Below, in pieces: positions 9,291-19,067 of a stretch of 64,000 bases of DNA; positions within the stretch are counted from its first letter, which is position 1; every line of letters starts with the position of its first letter. The notes beneath the pieces were generated by a model. It made no database searches. It was not told the DNA's origin and saw only the letters and a program-made list of their open reading frames with translations. The position numbers and the translations under genes were made by a program. Source of the stretch: Neisseria bergeri (GTDB lineage Bacteria; Pseudomonadota; Gammaproteobacteria; Burkholderiales; Neisseriaceae); assembly GCA_003044455.1 (NCBI GenBank), contig POWY01000002.1, positions 177,813 through 241,812 of the forward strand, written 5' to 3'.

Positions 9291-10634
9291 TCATTTCTGC
9301 CAGTAGGTTTTGACGTTGACGAACTCGTACAGCCCGAATTCGGACAATTCGCGCCCGTAACCGGAATCTTTAACCCCTCCGAAAGGCAGGCGCAAATCGC
9401 TGCTGGTATGGCGGTTGATAAACACCGATCCCGCCTGTATTTTTTCGGCAAACCGCCAGGCGCGGTCAGTATCGGCGGTATAAATGCAGGCACCGAGCCC
9501 GAACGGGGAATCATTGGCAAGGGCGATGGCATGATCTTCGTTTGCAGCATGCAAAATCAGGGCGACGGGGCCGAATACTTCTTCATGCCAAACCCGGCAG
9601 GCAGGATTTACCCTATCTAAAACCGTTGCGGGATAGAACCATCCCGGCCCCTGTGGAACTTTGCCGCCGGTCAGGCATACCGCGCCGTTTGCAACGGCAT
9701 CTTCAACCTGCCCGTGAACCCGCTCCCGCAAATCTTCACGGTGCAGCGGTGCAAGCGTGGTATCGGGATGTTTGGGGTCGCCCATTTTCAATTTGGCGCA
9801 TTCGGCGAGAAACAGCGGGATGAAACGATCGGCTGCGGCTTCGGTTACGATGATGCGCTTGGCGGCATTACACGACTGTCCTGCGTCGCGGAAACGGGAA
9901 TAACAGGCTTCTGCGGCGGCGCGTTCCAAATCGGCATCGGGCATCACGATAAAGGCGTTGCTGCCGCCGAGCTCCAACACGGTTTTCTTGAGGTTTGCGC
10001 CCGCGTGTGCCGCAAGGATGCGCCCCGTATGCGTCGAACCGGTAAACGCCATTGCGTCGGTGTGTTCGATGGCTTTGAGCGTGTCCGCCTCATCCAGCCA
10101 CACGCCTGCCAAAGGAATGCCGTCTGAAGCCAAATCGAACAACGCCTGACTGACGCGTGCCACGCTGGGTGCGGGTTTGACGGCGCACGCGTTGCCCGCG
10201 CACATGGCGGGAACGGCGAAACGCAAAACCTGCCAGACGGGATAGTTCCAAGGCATGACGGCAAACACCACGCCCAAAGGCTCGAAGCGCACCTGACTCA
10301 AACTCGCCTGCGTCGCAATGGTTTTGTGGGCGAGCAGTTCGGGGGCAAGACGGGCGTAATAGCGTATCAGTTCGATAGACTTGCCGATTTCCGCGCGACA
10401 TTCGTGCAGGCAGCGGCCGACTTCCTCGCACACCATTTCTGCAAAACGCTCTTTCTCCGCCTCCAGACGGTCAGCAAACCGCCTCAGACGCGTGGCACGT
10501 TCGGTTACGCCCAATTGCGCGAACGCCCCGCCGCGCATTTTCAAATCCGCCAGTTGCCGTTCAAACTCCGCATAATCTTGAGCGGAGCGGCGGTAAAGCG
10601 TTTCGCCCGTAAATACATTGACACTGTGAAACAT
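9291..10634 (-). CDS. NAD(P)-dependent aldehyde (succinate-semialdehyde type) dehydrogenase
   Basis: 447 residues of the aldehyde dehydrogenase superfamily, close to the Sad/GabD group but somewhat shorter. The catalytic Glu lies in LELGGSNAFIV and the nucleophilic Cys is C255 in DAGQSCNAAKR. The cofactor-binding segment MPWNYPVWQVLRFAVPAM and the C-terminal LPFGGVKDSGYGRE loop are intact. It oxidises an aldehyde, probably succinate semialdehyde, to the acid; specificity is inferred only from family resemblance. It starts 4 bases after the stop of the marC-type gene and is therefore co-transcribed with it. Confidence 0.85.
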   Translation of the reverse strand: MFHSVNVFTGETLYRRSAQDYAEFERQLADLKMRGGAFAQLGVTERATRLRRFADRLEAEKERFAEMVCEEVGRCLHECRAEIGKSIELIRYYARLAPELLAHKTIATQASLSQVRFEPLGVVFAVMPWNYPVWQVLRFAVPAMCAGNACAVKPAPSVARVSQALFDLASDGIPLAGVWLDEADTLKAIEHTDAMAFTGSTHTGRILAAHAGANLKKTVLELGGSNAFIVMPDADLERAAAEACYSRFRDAGQSCNAAKRIIVTEAAADRFIPLFLAECAKLKMGDPKHPDTTLAPLHREDLRERVHGQVEDAVANGAVCLTGGKVPQGPGWFYPATVLDRVNPACRVWHEEVFGPVALILHAANEDHAIALANDSPFGLGACIYTADTDRAWRFAEKIQAGSVFINRHTSSDLRLPFGGVKDSGYGRELSEFGLYEFVNVKTYWQK

Positions 10635-10638
10635 CGAA

Positions 10639-11292
10639 TCAACCTGCCAGTTGCGGGAATATCGTTTTCAGTCCCGACACAATAATCTCCACCGATACCG
10701 CCGCCAGCATCATACCCATAATGCGGTTTAAAATCGTCAGCCCCGTCGTGCCCAGCAGGCGGCTGACCTTCCCGGCAACGATTAAAATGGCATAACAAAT
10801 CGCACTGACCACCAAACCGGCCGCGATAATCAGCGCGATGTCGCCGTATGTTTTAGCCGCCGAAGCGTAAATAATCACGGTCGAAATACCGCCCGGACCG
10901 ATGGTGATCGGTATGGCGATGGGCACGACGGCAATCGCCCCGGCATTGCGGGCGGGGCGCGCCTGCCCCGTTTCCGGCTGCGCGCCGAGATTCTGCTTGG
11001 CGGGATTGTCGTTGCCGTTCATCATCGAAATGGCGATCAGCAGCACCAAAATCCCGCCGCCGACCTGAAACGAACCGACGCTGATGCCCAAAACCTTCAA
11101 CAGCGCACCGCCGATCAGCGCAAATACCGCAATCACGGCAAACACGGCGACGGCGGCCGTCCGCGCGACCTTCCTGCGCTCCTTCGTACTGTGCCCGTTA
11201 GTCAGGTCAAGGTAAAGCGACAACGCGCTAAACGGATTGATCAGCACCAAAAAAGCCACAATCAGCTTGCCGATTTCCATACCCAATCCCAT
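10639..11292 (-). CDS. MarC (NAAT) family integral membrane protein
   Basis: 217 residues with six predicted membrane helices (for example [18 protein letters not shown] and [18 protein letters not shown]) and the family segment [15 protein letters not shown]. MarC proteins were named for multiple antibiotic resistance but that role was not upheld; their function is unknown. A GGAGGGG ribosome site precedes the ATG opening [10 protein letters not shown], so the longer open frame upstream is not used. It leads a two-gene minus-strand unit with the aldehyde dehydrogenase and is divergent from gatC. Confidence 0.87.
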   Translation of the reverse strand: MGLGMEIGKLIVAFLVLINPFSALSLYLDLTNGHSTKERRKVARTAAVAVFAVIAVFALIGGALLKVLGISVGSFQVGGGILVLLIAISMMNGNDNPAKQNLGAQPETGQARPARNAGAIAVVPIAIPITIGPGGISTVIIYASAAKTYGDIALIIAAGLVVSAICYAILIVAGKVSRLLGTTGLTILNRIMGMMLAAVSVEIIVSGLKTIFPQLAG

Positions 11293-11339
11293 TATTTCCC
11301 CTCCTTCAAACCCGTGCGGCAGGCATCTGATGCTGCAAA

Positions 11340-11370
11340 TTGCCGCCGCAACGGATTTTTCCGTTATAAT
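11340..11370 (+). promoter_or_regulatory. Predicted sigma-70 promoter of gatCA
   Basis: A perfect -10 TATAAT at 11365-11370 preceded by TTGCCG at 11340-11345 with a long 19-base spacer. The spacer contains a small inverted repeat (AACGG ... CCGTT). It lies about 70 bases upstream of the gatC ATG. Confidence 0.55.
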
Positions 11371-11441
11371 TAAAAATTCAAGCAATACGCCCCATCATAC
11401 CCGAACGACGGTATCTTTACCATCAGACAAGGATGCTTTTC

Positions 11442-11732
11442 ATGGCACTGACACTTGCCGACGTAGACAAAATCGCCCGACTCTCCCGACTGCACCTGAC
11501 TGCGGAAGAAAAAGAAAAATCGCTTCAAGAATTAAACGACATTTTCACTATGGTCGAACAGATGCAGAACATCAACACAGACGGCATCGAACCGATGGCG
11601 CACCCGCACGAGGCCGCCCTGCGCCTGCGCGAAGACGAAGTAACCGAAACCGACCGCGCCGCCGAATATCAGGCGGTCGCACCGGAAGTACGCGACCGCC
11701 TGTACATCGTACCGCAAGTTATCGAAGAATAA
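11442..11732 (+). CDS. gatC: Asp/Glu-tRNA amidotransferase subunit GatC
   Basis: 96 residues, normal for GatC, the small belt-like subunit that ties GatA to GatB. The family pattern is clear: [16 protein letters not shown] at the start, [22 protein letters not shown] in the middle and LREDEV near the end. An AAGGA ribosome site 8 bases before the ATG supports the MALTLADV start over an ATG three codons upstream. It is followed by gatA after 62 bases containing a DUS. With GatA and GatB it converts mischarged Glu-tRNA(Gln), and Asp-tRNA(Asn) in some bacteria, to the amidated form. Confidence 0.95.
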   Translation: MALTLADVDKIARLSRLHLTAEEKEKSLQELNDIFTMVEQMQNINTDGIEPMAHPHEAALRLREDEVTETDRAAEYQAVAPEVRDRLYIVPQVIEE

Positions 11733-11794
11733 TCCGAATACGCTTCAGACGGCATCAGCAATACCGCCTGAAACCCTTTAGGGATGGAAGATTT

Positions 11795-13240
11795 ATGACC
11801 CAATACACATTGAAACAGGCAAGCAGCCTGTTGCAGTCCAAACAGATTTCCGCCGTCGAACTGGCAAACGAATACCTCGCCGCCATTGCCGAAAAAAATC
11901 CCGCCCTCAACGGCTACATCACCATCGACCAAGATAAAACCCTCGCAGAAGCCCGTGCCGCAGACGAACGTATCGCTCAGGGCAACGCTTCGGCACTTAC
12001 CGGCGTTCCCGTCGCCTACAAAGACATTTTCTGCCAAACCGGCTGGCGCAGCGCGTGCGCTTCCAAAATGCTCGACAACTTCATCTCCCCCTACACCGCC
12101 ACCGTCGTCCAAAACCTGCTCGACGAAGGCATGGTAACGCTCGGCCGCACCAATATGGACGAGTTTGCCATGGGTTCGACCAACGAAACCTCGTTCTACG
12201 GCGCAACCAAAAATCCGTGGAATCTTGAGCATGTACCCGGTGGTTCATCCGGCGGTTCCGCCGCCGTCGTTGCCGCACGTCTCGCCCCTGCCGCGCTCGG
12301 TTCGGACACCGGCGGCTCTATCCGCCAGCCTGCTTCACACTGCGGCATTACCGGTATCAAACCTACCTACGGCACGGTTTCCCGCTTCGGCATGGTCGCC
12401 TACGCCTCCAGCTTCGACCAGGCCGGCCCGATGGCGCAAACTGCCGAAGACTGCGCGATTCTGTTAAACGCGATGGCAGGTTTCGACCCCAAAGACTCCA
12501 CCAGCCTCGAGAGCGAAAAAGAAGACTACACCCGCGATTTGAACCAACCGCTCAAAGGCGTGAAAATCGGCCTGCCCAAAGAATACTTCGGCGAAGGCAA
12601 CAGCACCGATGTTCAGACAGCATTGCAGAACACCATTGATTTGCTGAAAGCACAAGGCGCGGAATTGGTCGAAGTTTCCCTGCCGCAAACCAAGCTGTCC
12701 ATTCCCGCCTACTACGTCCTCACCTCCGCAGAAGCCAGTACCAACCTTTCACGTTACGACGGCGTGCGCTACGGACACCGAGCCGCCCAATTCGGCGATT
12801 TGGAAGAAATGTACGGCAAAACCCGCGCCGAAGGTTTCGGCAGCGAAGTCAAACGCCGCATCATGATCGGCACTTATGTACTGTCACACGGCTACTACGA
12901 TGCCTACTATCTCAAAGCCCAAAAACTGCGCCGTCTCGTTGCCGATGATTTTCAGACGGCATTTGCACGGTGCGACCTCATCCTCGCGCCGACCGCACCC
13001 ACTGCAGCCCCAAAAATCGGAGCGGATTCTTCGCCGGTTGAAACCTACTTGAGCGATATCTACACCATCGCCGTCAACCTCGCCGGACTACCCGCATTGA
13101 CCCTGCCTGCAGGTTTCAGCGGCGGCGGACTGCCCATCGGCGTTCAGCTTATCGGCAACTATTTCTCCGAAGCACGAATACTCGGTGCGGCACACCAAAT
13201 CCAACTCAACAGCGATTGGCATCAAAAAACCTGCAAATAA
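11795..13240 (+). CDS. gatA: Asp/Glu-tRNA amidotransferase subunit GatA
   Basis: 481 residues, amidase-signature family. The Ser-cisSer-Lys triad is visible: Lys76 in VAYKDIF, the cis-Ser in [10 protein letters not shown] (151-152) and nucleophile Ser175 in [13 protein letters not shown]. GatA hydrolyses glutamine and passes ammonia to GatB. The ATG used has a GGAAG ribosome site; the same frame is open far upstream across gatC, but that extension is non-coding by composition and position. gatB is not directly adjacent: a VirK/YbjX-type gene lies between them. Confidence 0.96.
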   Translation: MTQYTLKQASSLLQSKQISAVELANEYLAAIAEKNPALNGYITIDQDKTLAEARAADERIAQGNASALTGVPVAYKDIFCQTGWRSACASKMLDNFISPYTATVVQNLLDEGMVTLGRTNMDEFAMGSTNETSFYGATKNPWNLEHVPGGSSGGSAAVVAARLAPAALGSDTGGSIRQPASHCGITGIKPTYGTVSRFGMVAYASSFDQAGPMAQTAEDCAILLNAMAGFDPKDSTSLESEKEDYTRDLNQPLKGVKIGLPKEYFGEGNSTDVQTALQNTIDLLKAQGAELVEVSLPQTKLSIPAYYVLTSAEASTNLSRYDGVRYGHRAAQFGDLEEMYGKTRAEGFGSEVKRRIMIGTYVLSHGYYDAYYLKAQKLRRLVADDFQTAFARCDLILAPTAPTAAPKIGADSSPVETYLSDIYTIAVNLAGLPALTLPAGFSGGGLPIGVQLIGNYFSEARILGAAHQIQLNSDWHQKTCK

Positions 13241-13252
13241 AATCATCTTAAA

Positions 13253-13273
13253 AAATTCCGTCCTCCGGAATTT
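13253..13273 (+). terminator. Possible hairpin after gatA
   Basis: AAATTCCG and CGGAATTT form an 8-bp stem around a 5-base loop 13 bases past the gatA stop. There is no long T run on the plus strand, so termination is uncertain. Confidence 0.4.
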
Positions 13274-13372
13274 AAAGCAATTTGAAAAGGTTATATGGAA
13301 TAATTCTTACACCGTGCATATCGGTTGCACGCTGTAATACTCCATAAACAGTTATGCTTATGTTGGACACTT

Positions 13373-14242
13373 ATGACGACACCCTATACCTTTCCCCGTT
13401 TTAAGGAAATATTTGCAACCTCTTCGTATTATGGATTTAAGCATTTAAAATTCAGAATACGTTGCTTGGCCGCGCTTCCTCAAATTAAACAATTTGAGAA
13501 TTTCATCAATGCCTCCCCATACTGGCGCACTTTTTTCCAAAAGTCGGCAGCAGCAAGCTATCCATTGATACATACCTACTTGGACAAGAGGTTTATCTTT
13601 GCATCAGACCGTTTGGAGGCATTAATTACCGATTTGACAAGGGCGGAGAAATTATTCGGTTCTTCTGTAATTGAGAAATTCAACCAGGAACAACCTTATG
13701 TTTTAGCCCAAATAACCGATCATTTAACCTTGCAGCTGAATCGCAACGACCTCTGCAGCAATGAAGGTTTTTGGGCTGTTTCCTTAAGGGACGAGTCAGG
13801 AAAACGCCTTTACACGTCGACATTTGCTTTCACAAAAGACAACGGGCTACTCATTACTTCAGTACAGGGCCCCGCCGGTGAAGACGCAAAAGACATCGTG
13901 CGCTCTTTAACCAAAACCATGCACGGCCTGCGCCCGCAGCAATTCATGATCATTGTTTTACAACTGCTGGCCGCGCGTTTTGAGATTAACAGCCTGCTTG
14001 GGATTTCACAGGAACATCATGTTAAAATCCGCTGGAAATTAAAAAAAAGGGTGTTAATTAATTACAATGAGTTTTGGCAGTCTGTCCAAGGACAAAAACT
14101 AAGCAACGGTTATTGGTCTCTTCCGCAAAGCTTCCCTAGGAAATCAGAAGCAGAAATAGAGAGCAAAAAACGTTCAATGTATAGGAAACGCCATCAAATG
14201 CTCGATGATATCGAGAATTCCATTAATCAGAAATTTGTTTGA
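13373..14242 (+). CDS. VirK/YbjX (DUF535) family protein
   Basis: 289 residues. Family motifs are recognisable: EGFWAVSLRD (mid-protein), SVQGPAGEDAKDIVRSLTKTMHG, and INYNEFWQS near the C-terminus. VirK/YbjX proteins affect envelope properties and resistance to antimicrobial peptides in enterobacteria; a similar envelope role here is inference only. The start chosen (MTTPYTFPRFKEI) has a weak ribosome site, and the frame is open 16 codons further upstream to a TTG. The gene sits between gatA and gatB, its stop 12 bases before the gatB ATG, and is lower in GC than both. Confidence 0.72.
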   Translation: MTTPYTFPRFKEIFATSSYYGFKHLKFRIRCLAALPQIKQFENFINASPYWRTFFQKSAAASYPLIHTYLDKRFIFASDRLEALITDLTRAEKLFGSSVIEKFNQEQPYVLAQITDHLTLQLNRNDLCSNEGFWAVSLRDESGKRLYTSTFAFTKDNGLLITSVQGPAGEDAKDIVRSLTKTMHGLRPQQFMIIVLQLLAARFEINSLLGISQEHHVKIRWKLKKRVLINYNEFWQSVQGQKLSNGYWSLPQSFPRKSEAEIESKKRSMYRKRHQMLDDIENSINQKFV

Positions 14243-14254
14243 GAAAGCTTCAAC

Positions 14255-15685
14255 ATGACCTGGGAAACCGTAATCGGCTTGGAAATCCATGTCCAATTGA
14301 ACACCAAATCCAAAATCTTCAGCGGCGCATCGACCGCATTCGGCGCAGAACCCAACGCGCACGCCAGCGTGGTGGAATGTGCTTTGCCGGGCGTACTGCC
14401 GGTAATGAACCGTGAAGTCGTTGAAAAAGCCATCAAATTGGGTTTGGCTTTAAATGCGAAAATCAATCAGAAAAACGTGTTCGACCGTAAAAACTACTTC
14501 TATCCCGACTTGCCCAAAGGCTATCAAATCAGTCAGTTGGACTTACCGATTGTCGAACACGGCAAATTGGAAATCGTAGTCGGCGACGATGTGAAAACCA
14601 TCAACGTAACCCGTGCGCACATGGAAGAAGACGCAGGCAAGTCCGTGCATGAAGGCTTGAACGGCGCGACCGGTATCGACCTGAACCGCGCCGGCACGCC
14701 GCTGTTGGAAGTCGTATCCGAACCTGAAATGCGCTCCGCCGCCGAAGCCGTTGCCTACGCCAAGGCATTACACAGCTTAGTCACCTGGCTGGACATTTGC
14801 GACGGCAATATGGCGGAAGGTTCATTCCGCGTCGACGCAAACGTATCCGTTCGCCCGAAAGGCCAAGCAGAGTTCGGCACGCGCCGCGAGATTAAAAACC
14901 TCAATTCCTTCCGCTTCTTGGAGCAGGCGATTAATTACGAAGCGGAAGCGCAAATCGAGATTTTGGAAGACGGCGGTAAAGTACAGCAGGCGACGATGCT
15001 GTTCGACCCTGAAAAAGGCGAAACCCGCGTAATGCGCCTGAAAGAAGACGCGCAAGACTACCGCTACTTCCCCGACCCCGATTTGCTGCCCGTCATCATT
15101 TCAGACGACCGGTTGCAAAAAGCCAAAGCAGAAATGCCCGAGCTGCCGAAAGAAATGGCAGCGCGTTTCGTAGCAGACTACGGTGTGAGCGACTACGACG
15201 CGCGCCTGCTCACCGCCAGCCGCGTGCAGGCTGCCTATTTTGAAGAAGCCGCCAAAGAAAGCGGACAAGGCAAGCTGACTGCCAACTGGATGAACGGCGA
15301 ACTTGCCGCTACGCTGAACAAAGAAGGCATGGAACTTGCCGACAGCCCGATTACCGCCCCGCGCCTCGCCGCGCTGGTAGGCAAAATCGCCGACGGCACA
15401 TTAAGCAGCAAGTTAGCGAAAAAAGCCTTTGAAGCCATGTGGGCAGAACCCGAAGCCACCATTGCCGAAATCATCGAAAAACACGGTTTGCAACAGATGA
15501 CCGATACCGGCGCGATTGAAGCCATGGTGGACGAAGTGCTGGCAAACAACGCCAAAGCCGTGGAACAGTTTAAATCCGGCAACGAAAAAGCCCTGAATGC
15601 GATTGTGGGGCAAGTGATGAAGGCCAGCAAAGGCAAGGCCAATCCCGCGCAAGTTCAAGAACTGATTAAAGCCAAACTTGCCTGA
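14255..15685 (+). CDS. gatB: Asp/Glu-tRNA amidotransferase subunit GatB
   Basis: 476 residues, full length. The start [22 protein letters not shown] and the central [12 protein letters not shown] and [17 protein letters not shown] are hallmark GatB segments; the C-terminal YqeY-like tRNA-binding tail ([14 protein letters not shown]) is present. GatB binds the mischarged tRNA, activates its Glu or Asp side chain with ATP and transfers ammonia delivered from GatA. It follows the VirK-type gene by 12 bases, so translational coupling is possible. Confidence 0.96.
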   Translation: MTWETVIGLEIHVQLNTKSKIFSGASTAFGAEPNAHASVVECALPGVLPVMNREVVEKAIKLGLALNAKINQKNVFDRKNYFYPDLPKGYQISQLDLPIVEHGKLEIVVGDDVKTINVTRAHMEEDAGKSVHEGLNGATGIDLNRAGTPLLEVVSEPEMRSAAEAVAYAKALHSLVTWLDICDGNMAEGSFRVDANVSVRPKGQAEFGTRREIKNLNSFRFLEQAINYEAEAQIEILEDGGKVQQATMLFDPEKGETRVMRLKEDAQDYRYFPDPDLLPVIISDDRLQKAKAEMPELPKEMAARFVADYGVSDYDARLLTASRVQAAYFEEAAKESGQGKLTANWMNGELAATLNKEGMELADSPITAPRLAALVGKIADGTLSSKLAKKAFEAMWAEPEATIAEIIEKHGLQQMTDTGAIEAMVDEVLANNAKAVEQFKSGNEKALNAIVGQVMKASKGKANPAQVQELIKAKLA

Positions 15686-15690
15686 TAAGC

Positions 15691-15734
15691 AAGATGCCGT
15701 CTGAAACCCAAATCCGACGTTCAGACGGCATTTT
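15691..15734 (+). terminator. Inverted DUS terminator
   Basis: Perfect DUS and reverse DUS 14 bases apart with a TTTT tail, directly after gatB. Confidence 0.75.
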
Positions 15735-15775
15735 CACAGTCTGACCACATTAAAACAGCATAAAAACAATATTCC

Positions 15776-16786
15776 ATGAACCACACCGTTACCCTGCCCG
15801 ACCAAACCACCTTTGCCGCCGGCGACGGTGAAACCGTTTTAGCCGCCGCCGCCCGACAAAACCTCAACCTGCCCCATTCCTGCAAAAGCGGCGTATGCGG
15901 GCAATGCAAAGCCGAACTGGTCAGCGGCGATATTCAAATGGGCGGACACTCGGAACAGGCTTTATCCGAAGCAGAAAAAGCGCAAGGCAAGATTTTGATG
16001 TGCTGCACCACTGCGCAAAGCGATATCAGCATCAACATCCCCGGCTACAAAGCCGATGCCCTACCCGTCCGCACTCTGCCCGCACGCATCGAAAATATTA
16101 TTTTCAAACACGATGTCGCCCTCCTGAAACTTGCCCTGCCCAAAGCCCCGCCGTTTGCCTTCTACGCTGGGCAATACATTGATTTACTGCTGCCGGGCAA
16201 CGTCAGCCGCAGCTACTCCATCGCCAATCCGCCCGACCAAGAAGGCATTTTGGAACTGCACATCCGCAGGCGCGAAAACGGTGTCTGTTCGGAAATGATT
16301 TTCGGCAGCGAACCCAAAGTCAAAGAAAAAGGCATCGTCCGCATTAAAGGTCCGCTCGGTTCGTTTACCTTGCAGGAAGACAGCGGCAAACCCGTTATCC
16401 TGCTGGCAACCGGCACAGGCTACGCCCCCATCCGCAGCATCCTGCTCGACCTTATCCGCCAAAACAGCAGCCGCGCCGTCCATTTCTACTGGGGCGCGCG
16501 TCATCAAGATGATTTGTATGCCCTCGAAGAAGCACAAGGGTTGACATGCCGTCTGAAAAACGCCTGCTTCACCCCCGTATTGTCCCGCCCCGGAGAAAGC
16601 TGGCAGGGAAGAAAAGGCCACGTACAAGACATCGCGGCACAAGACCACCCCGACCTGTCGGAATACGAAGTATTTGCCTGCGGTTCTCCGGCCATGACCG
16701 AACAAACAAAGAATCTGTTTGTGCAACAGCATAAGCTGCCGGAAAACTTGTTTTTCTCCGACGCATTCACGCCGTCCGCATCATAA
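15776..16786 (+). CDS. 2Fe-2S ferredoxin / FAD / NAD(P) oxidoreductase (AscD-like)
   Basis: 336 residues in three domains. An N-terminal plant-type [2Fe-2S] domain has the CKSGVCGQC pattern and a fourth cysteine in LMCCTTA. A central FAD domain contains RSYSIANPP. The C-terminal NAD(P) domain has LLATGTGYAPIRS and ends in VFACGSPAMT...FFSDAF. This order matches CDP-6-deoxy-delta-3,4-glucoseen reductase (AscD) and phenol-hydroxylase-type reductases. No dedicated oxygenase or sugar-pathway partner is adjacent, so the electron acceptor is unknown. Confidence 0.82.
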   Translation: MNHTVTLPDQTTFAAGDGETVLAAAARQNLNLPHSCKSGVCGQCKAELVSGDIQMGGHSEQALSEAEKAQGKILMCCTTAQSDISINIPGYKADALPVRTLPARIENIIFKHDVALLKLALPKAPPFAFYAGQYIDLLLPGNVSRSYSIANPPDQEGILELHIRRRENGVCSEMIFGSEPKVKEKGIVRIKGPLGSFTLQEDSGKPVILLATGTGYAPIRSILLDLIRQNSSRAVHFYWGARHQDDLYALEEAQGLTCRLKNACFTPVLSRPGESWQGRKGHVQDIAAQDHPDLSEYEVFACGSPAMTEQTKNLFVQQHKLPENLFFSDAFTPSAS

Positions 16787-16860
16787 TTCCCCGGTATAAA
16801 GAAGATTCGGGCTTTCCGTTCGGAACACAAAAAACTTCCCGTCCGTATTTTCCCCGTGAA

Positions 16861-16902
16861 AAAATGCCGTCTGAAACCTGATTCCGGTTTTCAGACGGCA
16901 TA
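16861..16902. terminator. Inverted DUS terminator between convergent genes
   Basis: Perfect DUS pair with matching extensions (CTGAAACC / GGTTTTCAG) between the oxidoreductase and pdxH stops; it can act in both directions. Confidence 0.75.
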
Positions 16903-16915
16903 TGTTTTTTCCTGT

Positions 16916-17548
16916 TCAAGGCGACAGCCGATCGCGTATCCAGCCGCCATCCAGCAAACGGTATTGGATGCGGTCGTGCAGCCTGCTCGGTCTGCCCTGC
17001 CAGAACTCAAGCAAATCGGGAATCACAATATAGCCGCCCCAATGCGGCGGACGCGGCACATGCAAAGGATGTTTGAGTCCGACCGCCGCCGCCTTTGCCA
17101 CCAATACCGCCTTGTTCGGAATAACCTCGCTCTGCGCACTTGCCCACGCACCCAAACGGCTCTGATACGGGCGACTCTCAAAATATTCGTCCGACAACTT
17201 CTCCGCCAGCCTTTCAACACGCCCTTCCACGCGCACCTGACGCTCCAGCTCCGGCCAAAAAAACGTCATCGCCGCAAATGGATGAGCATCCAGCGAACGC
17301 CCCTTGCGACTGTGATAATTCGTAAAGAAAACAAAACCTTCAGAATTAACTTCCTTCAGCAGCACCATACGGCTGTTGGGTCTACCGCGTCCATCGACCG
17401 CCGCCACATTGACCGCCGTCGGCTCGTTGACCTGTGCGCGTACCGCCTCGTCCAACCACCGCTCGAACTGCTCGATCGGATTGTCGGCGCAATCGCCTTC
17501 CGACAATTCCCGTTTGCTGTAATCTTCCCGAATATTGTGCAAATCCAT
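16916..17548 (-). CDS. pdxH: Pyridoxamine 5'-phosphate oxidase PdxH
   Basis: 210 residues, typical for PdxH, which uses FMN and oxygen to make pyridoxal 5'-phosphate from pyridoxine or pyridoxamine phosphate. FMN and PLP contacts are seen in [25 protein letters not shown] and the C-terminal [19 protein letters not shown] ribosome site precedes the ATG. A full Correia element begins 14 bases upstream of the start, so its end is likely to contribute to the promoter or leader of this gene. Confidence 0.95.
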   Translation of the reverse strand: MDLHNIREDYSKRELSEGDCADNPIEQFERWLDEAVRAQVNEPTAVNVAAVDGRGRPNSRMVLLKEVNSEGFVFFTNYHSRKGRSLDAHPFAAMTFFWPELERQVRVEGRVERLAEKLSDEYFESRPYQSRLGAWASAQSEVIPNKAVLVAKAAAVGLKHPLHVPRPPHWGGYIVIPDLLEFWQGRPSRLHDRIQYRLLDGGWIRDRLSP

Positions 17549-17561
17549 TTACCGCTCCTCT

Positions 17562-17716
17562 TATAGTGGATTAACAAAAACCAGTACGGCGTTGCCTCGC
17601 CTTAGCTCAAAGAGAACGATTCTCTAAGGTGCTGAAGCACCAAGTGAATTGGTTCCGTACTATTTGTACTGTCTGCGGCTTCGTCGCCTTGTCCTGATTT
17701 TTGTTAATCCACTATA
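17562..17716. repeat. Correia repeat enclosed element, full length
   Basis: 155 bases with near-perfect inverted ends (TATAGTGGATTAACAAAAA). It contains the internal block TTAGCTCAAAGAGAACGATT...GGTGCTGAAGCACC absent from the short copy; full-length elements of this kind carry an IHF site. It lies between the divergent pdxH and rluB genes and abuts the pdxH leader. Confidence 0.95.
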
Positions 17717-17922
17717 TCATTTAAAAGATTCTACTCTCGCACACAAACCGATTTCAACCGTTGCACAAACTTTGTCCCCAAAGCCGCAGCGACGATTTCA
17801 TCCACAAACACACCGCATCAGGTACAATGGCAGCCCGTCCCGAACAAAGACGGCATTTTATCAACCCGTCCTGCCGCACACGCCGCAGAAGAACCGCCTT
17901 ATCAGGCGAGTTAGGAAAAATT

Positions 17923-18972
17923 ATGTCCAAACAGCCCACCAGCAAACGCCAATGGCGCGACGGCGCAGCCCCGTCTGCCAAGAAAACCGCCAAACCTTTC
18001 AAAAGCAAAGCCCGTCCCAAAGACGAAATGGGCAAAACCGCCGCCCAAGCTTACGGACAAAAAGCTTCAGACGGCATCAAGCCGCAAAACGCCCCCAAAC
18101 AGCGCGCCGCCAAAGCCAAAAAACTCGTCGTCCGCAATCCCAACCAAAAAATTATGGAACACGCGCGCGATTTGAAAGAACGCCGCAGCGACCTGTCGCG
18201 CATGGAACCCGAACGCCTGCAAAAAGTGCTTGCAGCCTCCGGTGTCGGCTCGCGCCGCGAAATGGAAGAATGGATTACCAACGGCTGGGTAACGGTCAAC
18301 GGCAAAACCGCGCAACTGGGCGACAAAGTTACCCCCGACGACCACGTTACCGTCAAAGGCAGCATCATCAAACTCAAATGGGCGGACCGCCTGCCGCGCA
18401 TCATCCTGTATTACAAACAAGAAGGCGAAATCGTTTCCCGCGACGACCCGCAAGGCCGCGTCAGCATATTCGACCGCCTGCCGCAGGCCGCCAGCAGCCG
18501 CTGGGTCGCCATCGGACGCTTGGACATCAACACCAGCGGCCTGCTCATCCTTACTACCTCCGGCGAACTCGTCCAACGTTTCGCCCACCCCAGCTTCGAA
18601 GTCGAACGCGAATACGCCGTGCGCGTACTGGGCGGGCTGACCACCGAACAAATGCGCAGCCTCACCGAAGAAGGCGTAATGCTCGAAGACGGCTTGGCAA
18701 AAGTCGAACGCATCCGCGAACAAGGCGGCGAAGGCGCGAACAAATGGTACAACGTCGTGATTAAAGAAGGCCGCAACCGCGAAGTGCGCCGCATTTTTGA
18801 AAGCCAAGGACTCACCGTCAGCCGCCTCGTGCGCGTCGGCTTCGGCCCCATCGGACTGCCCAACCGCCTCAAACGCGGACAGTTCTACGAACTCAACCCC
18901 GCCGAAGTCGCCAACATCCTCAAATGGGCGGACATGCTGCTGCCCGGCGAACGCCGCCGCAAAAAAGCCTGA
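17923..18972 (+). CDS. rluB: 23S rRNA pseudouridine synthase (RluB type)
   Basis: 349 residues. After a basic, low-complexity N-terminal extension (about 1-85) comes an S4 RNA-binding domain (ERLQKVLAASGVGSRREMEEWI) and a RsuA/RluB catalytic domain with the active Asp in GRLDINTSGLLILT, followed by EGRNREVRRIF. It isomerises a uridine near the peptidyl-transferase centre of 23S rRNA (U2605 in E. coli RluB). The start with TTAGGAAAAATT before ATG is convincing; the frame is open further upstream but without a ribosome site. RluB against RluE/RluF is decided on the S4 domain and tail, so the number is probable rather than certain. Confidence 0.87.
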   Translation: MSKQPTSKRQWRDGAAPSAKKTAKPFKSKARPKDEMGKTAAQAYGQKASDGIKPQNAPKQRAAKAKKLVVRNPNQKIMEHARDLKERRSDLSRMEPERLQKVLAASGVGSRREMEEWITNGWVTVNGKTAQLGDKVTPDDHVTVKGSIIKLKWADRLPRIILYYKQEGEIVSRDDPQGRVSIFDRLPQAASSRWVAIGRLDINTSGLLILTTSGELVQRFAHPSFEVEREYAVRVLGGLTTEQMRSLTEEGVMLEDGLAKVERIREQGGEGANKWYNVVIKEGRNREVRRIFESQGLTVSRLVRVGFGPIGLPNRLKRGQFYELNPAEVANILKWADMLLPGERRRKKA

Positions 18973-18976
18973 AAGT

Positions 18977-19014
18977 AAAAATGCCGTCTGAAACGCCACA
19001 CCTTCAGACGGCAT
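18977..19014. terminator. Inverted DUS terminator
   Basis: Perfect DUS pair just past rluB, facing the minus-strand orphan gene; it probably serves both. Confidence 0.7.
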
Positions 19015-19067
19015 ACTGTGAAATTTTTCTACCATAGTCTTAGCCTATATTAAAAAATTATTAAAAA

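Noticed and set aside
11237..11794. N-terminal extension of GatA across gatC
   Set aside because: Arg/His-rich text in the shadow of gatC; the gatA ATG at 11795 has a ribosome site and starts at the conserved position.
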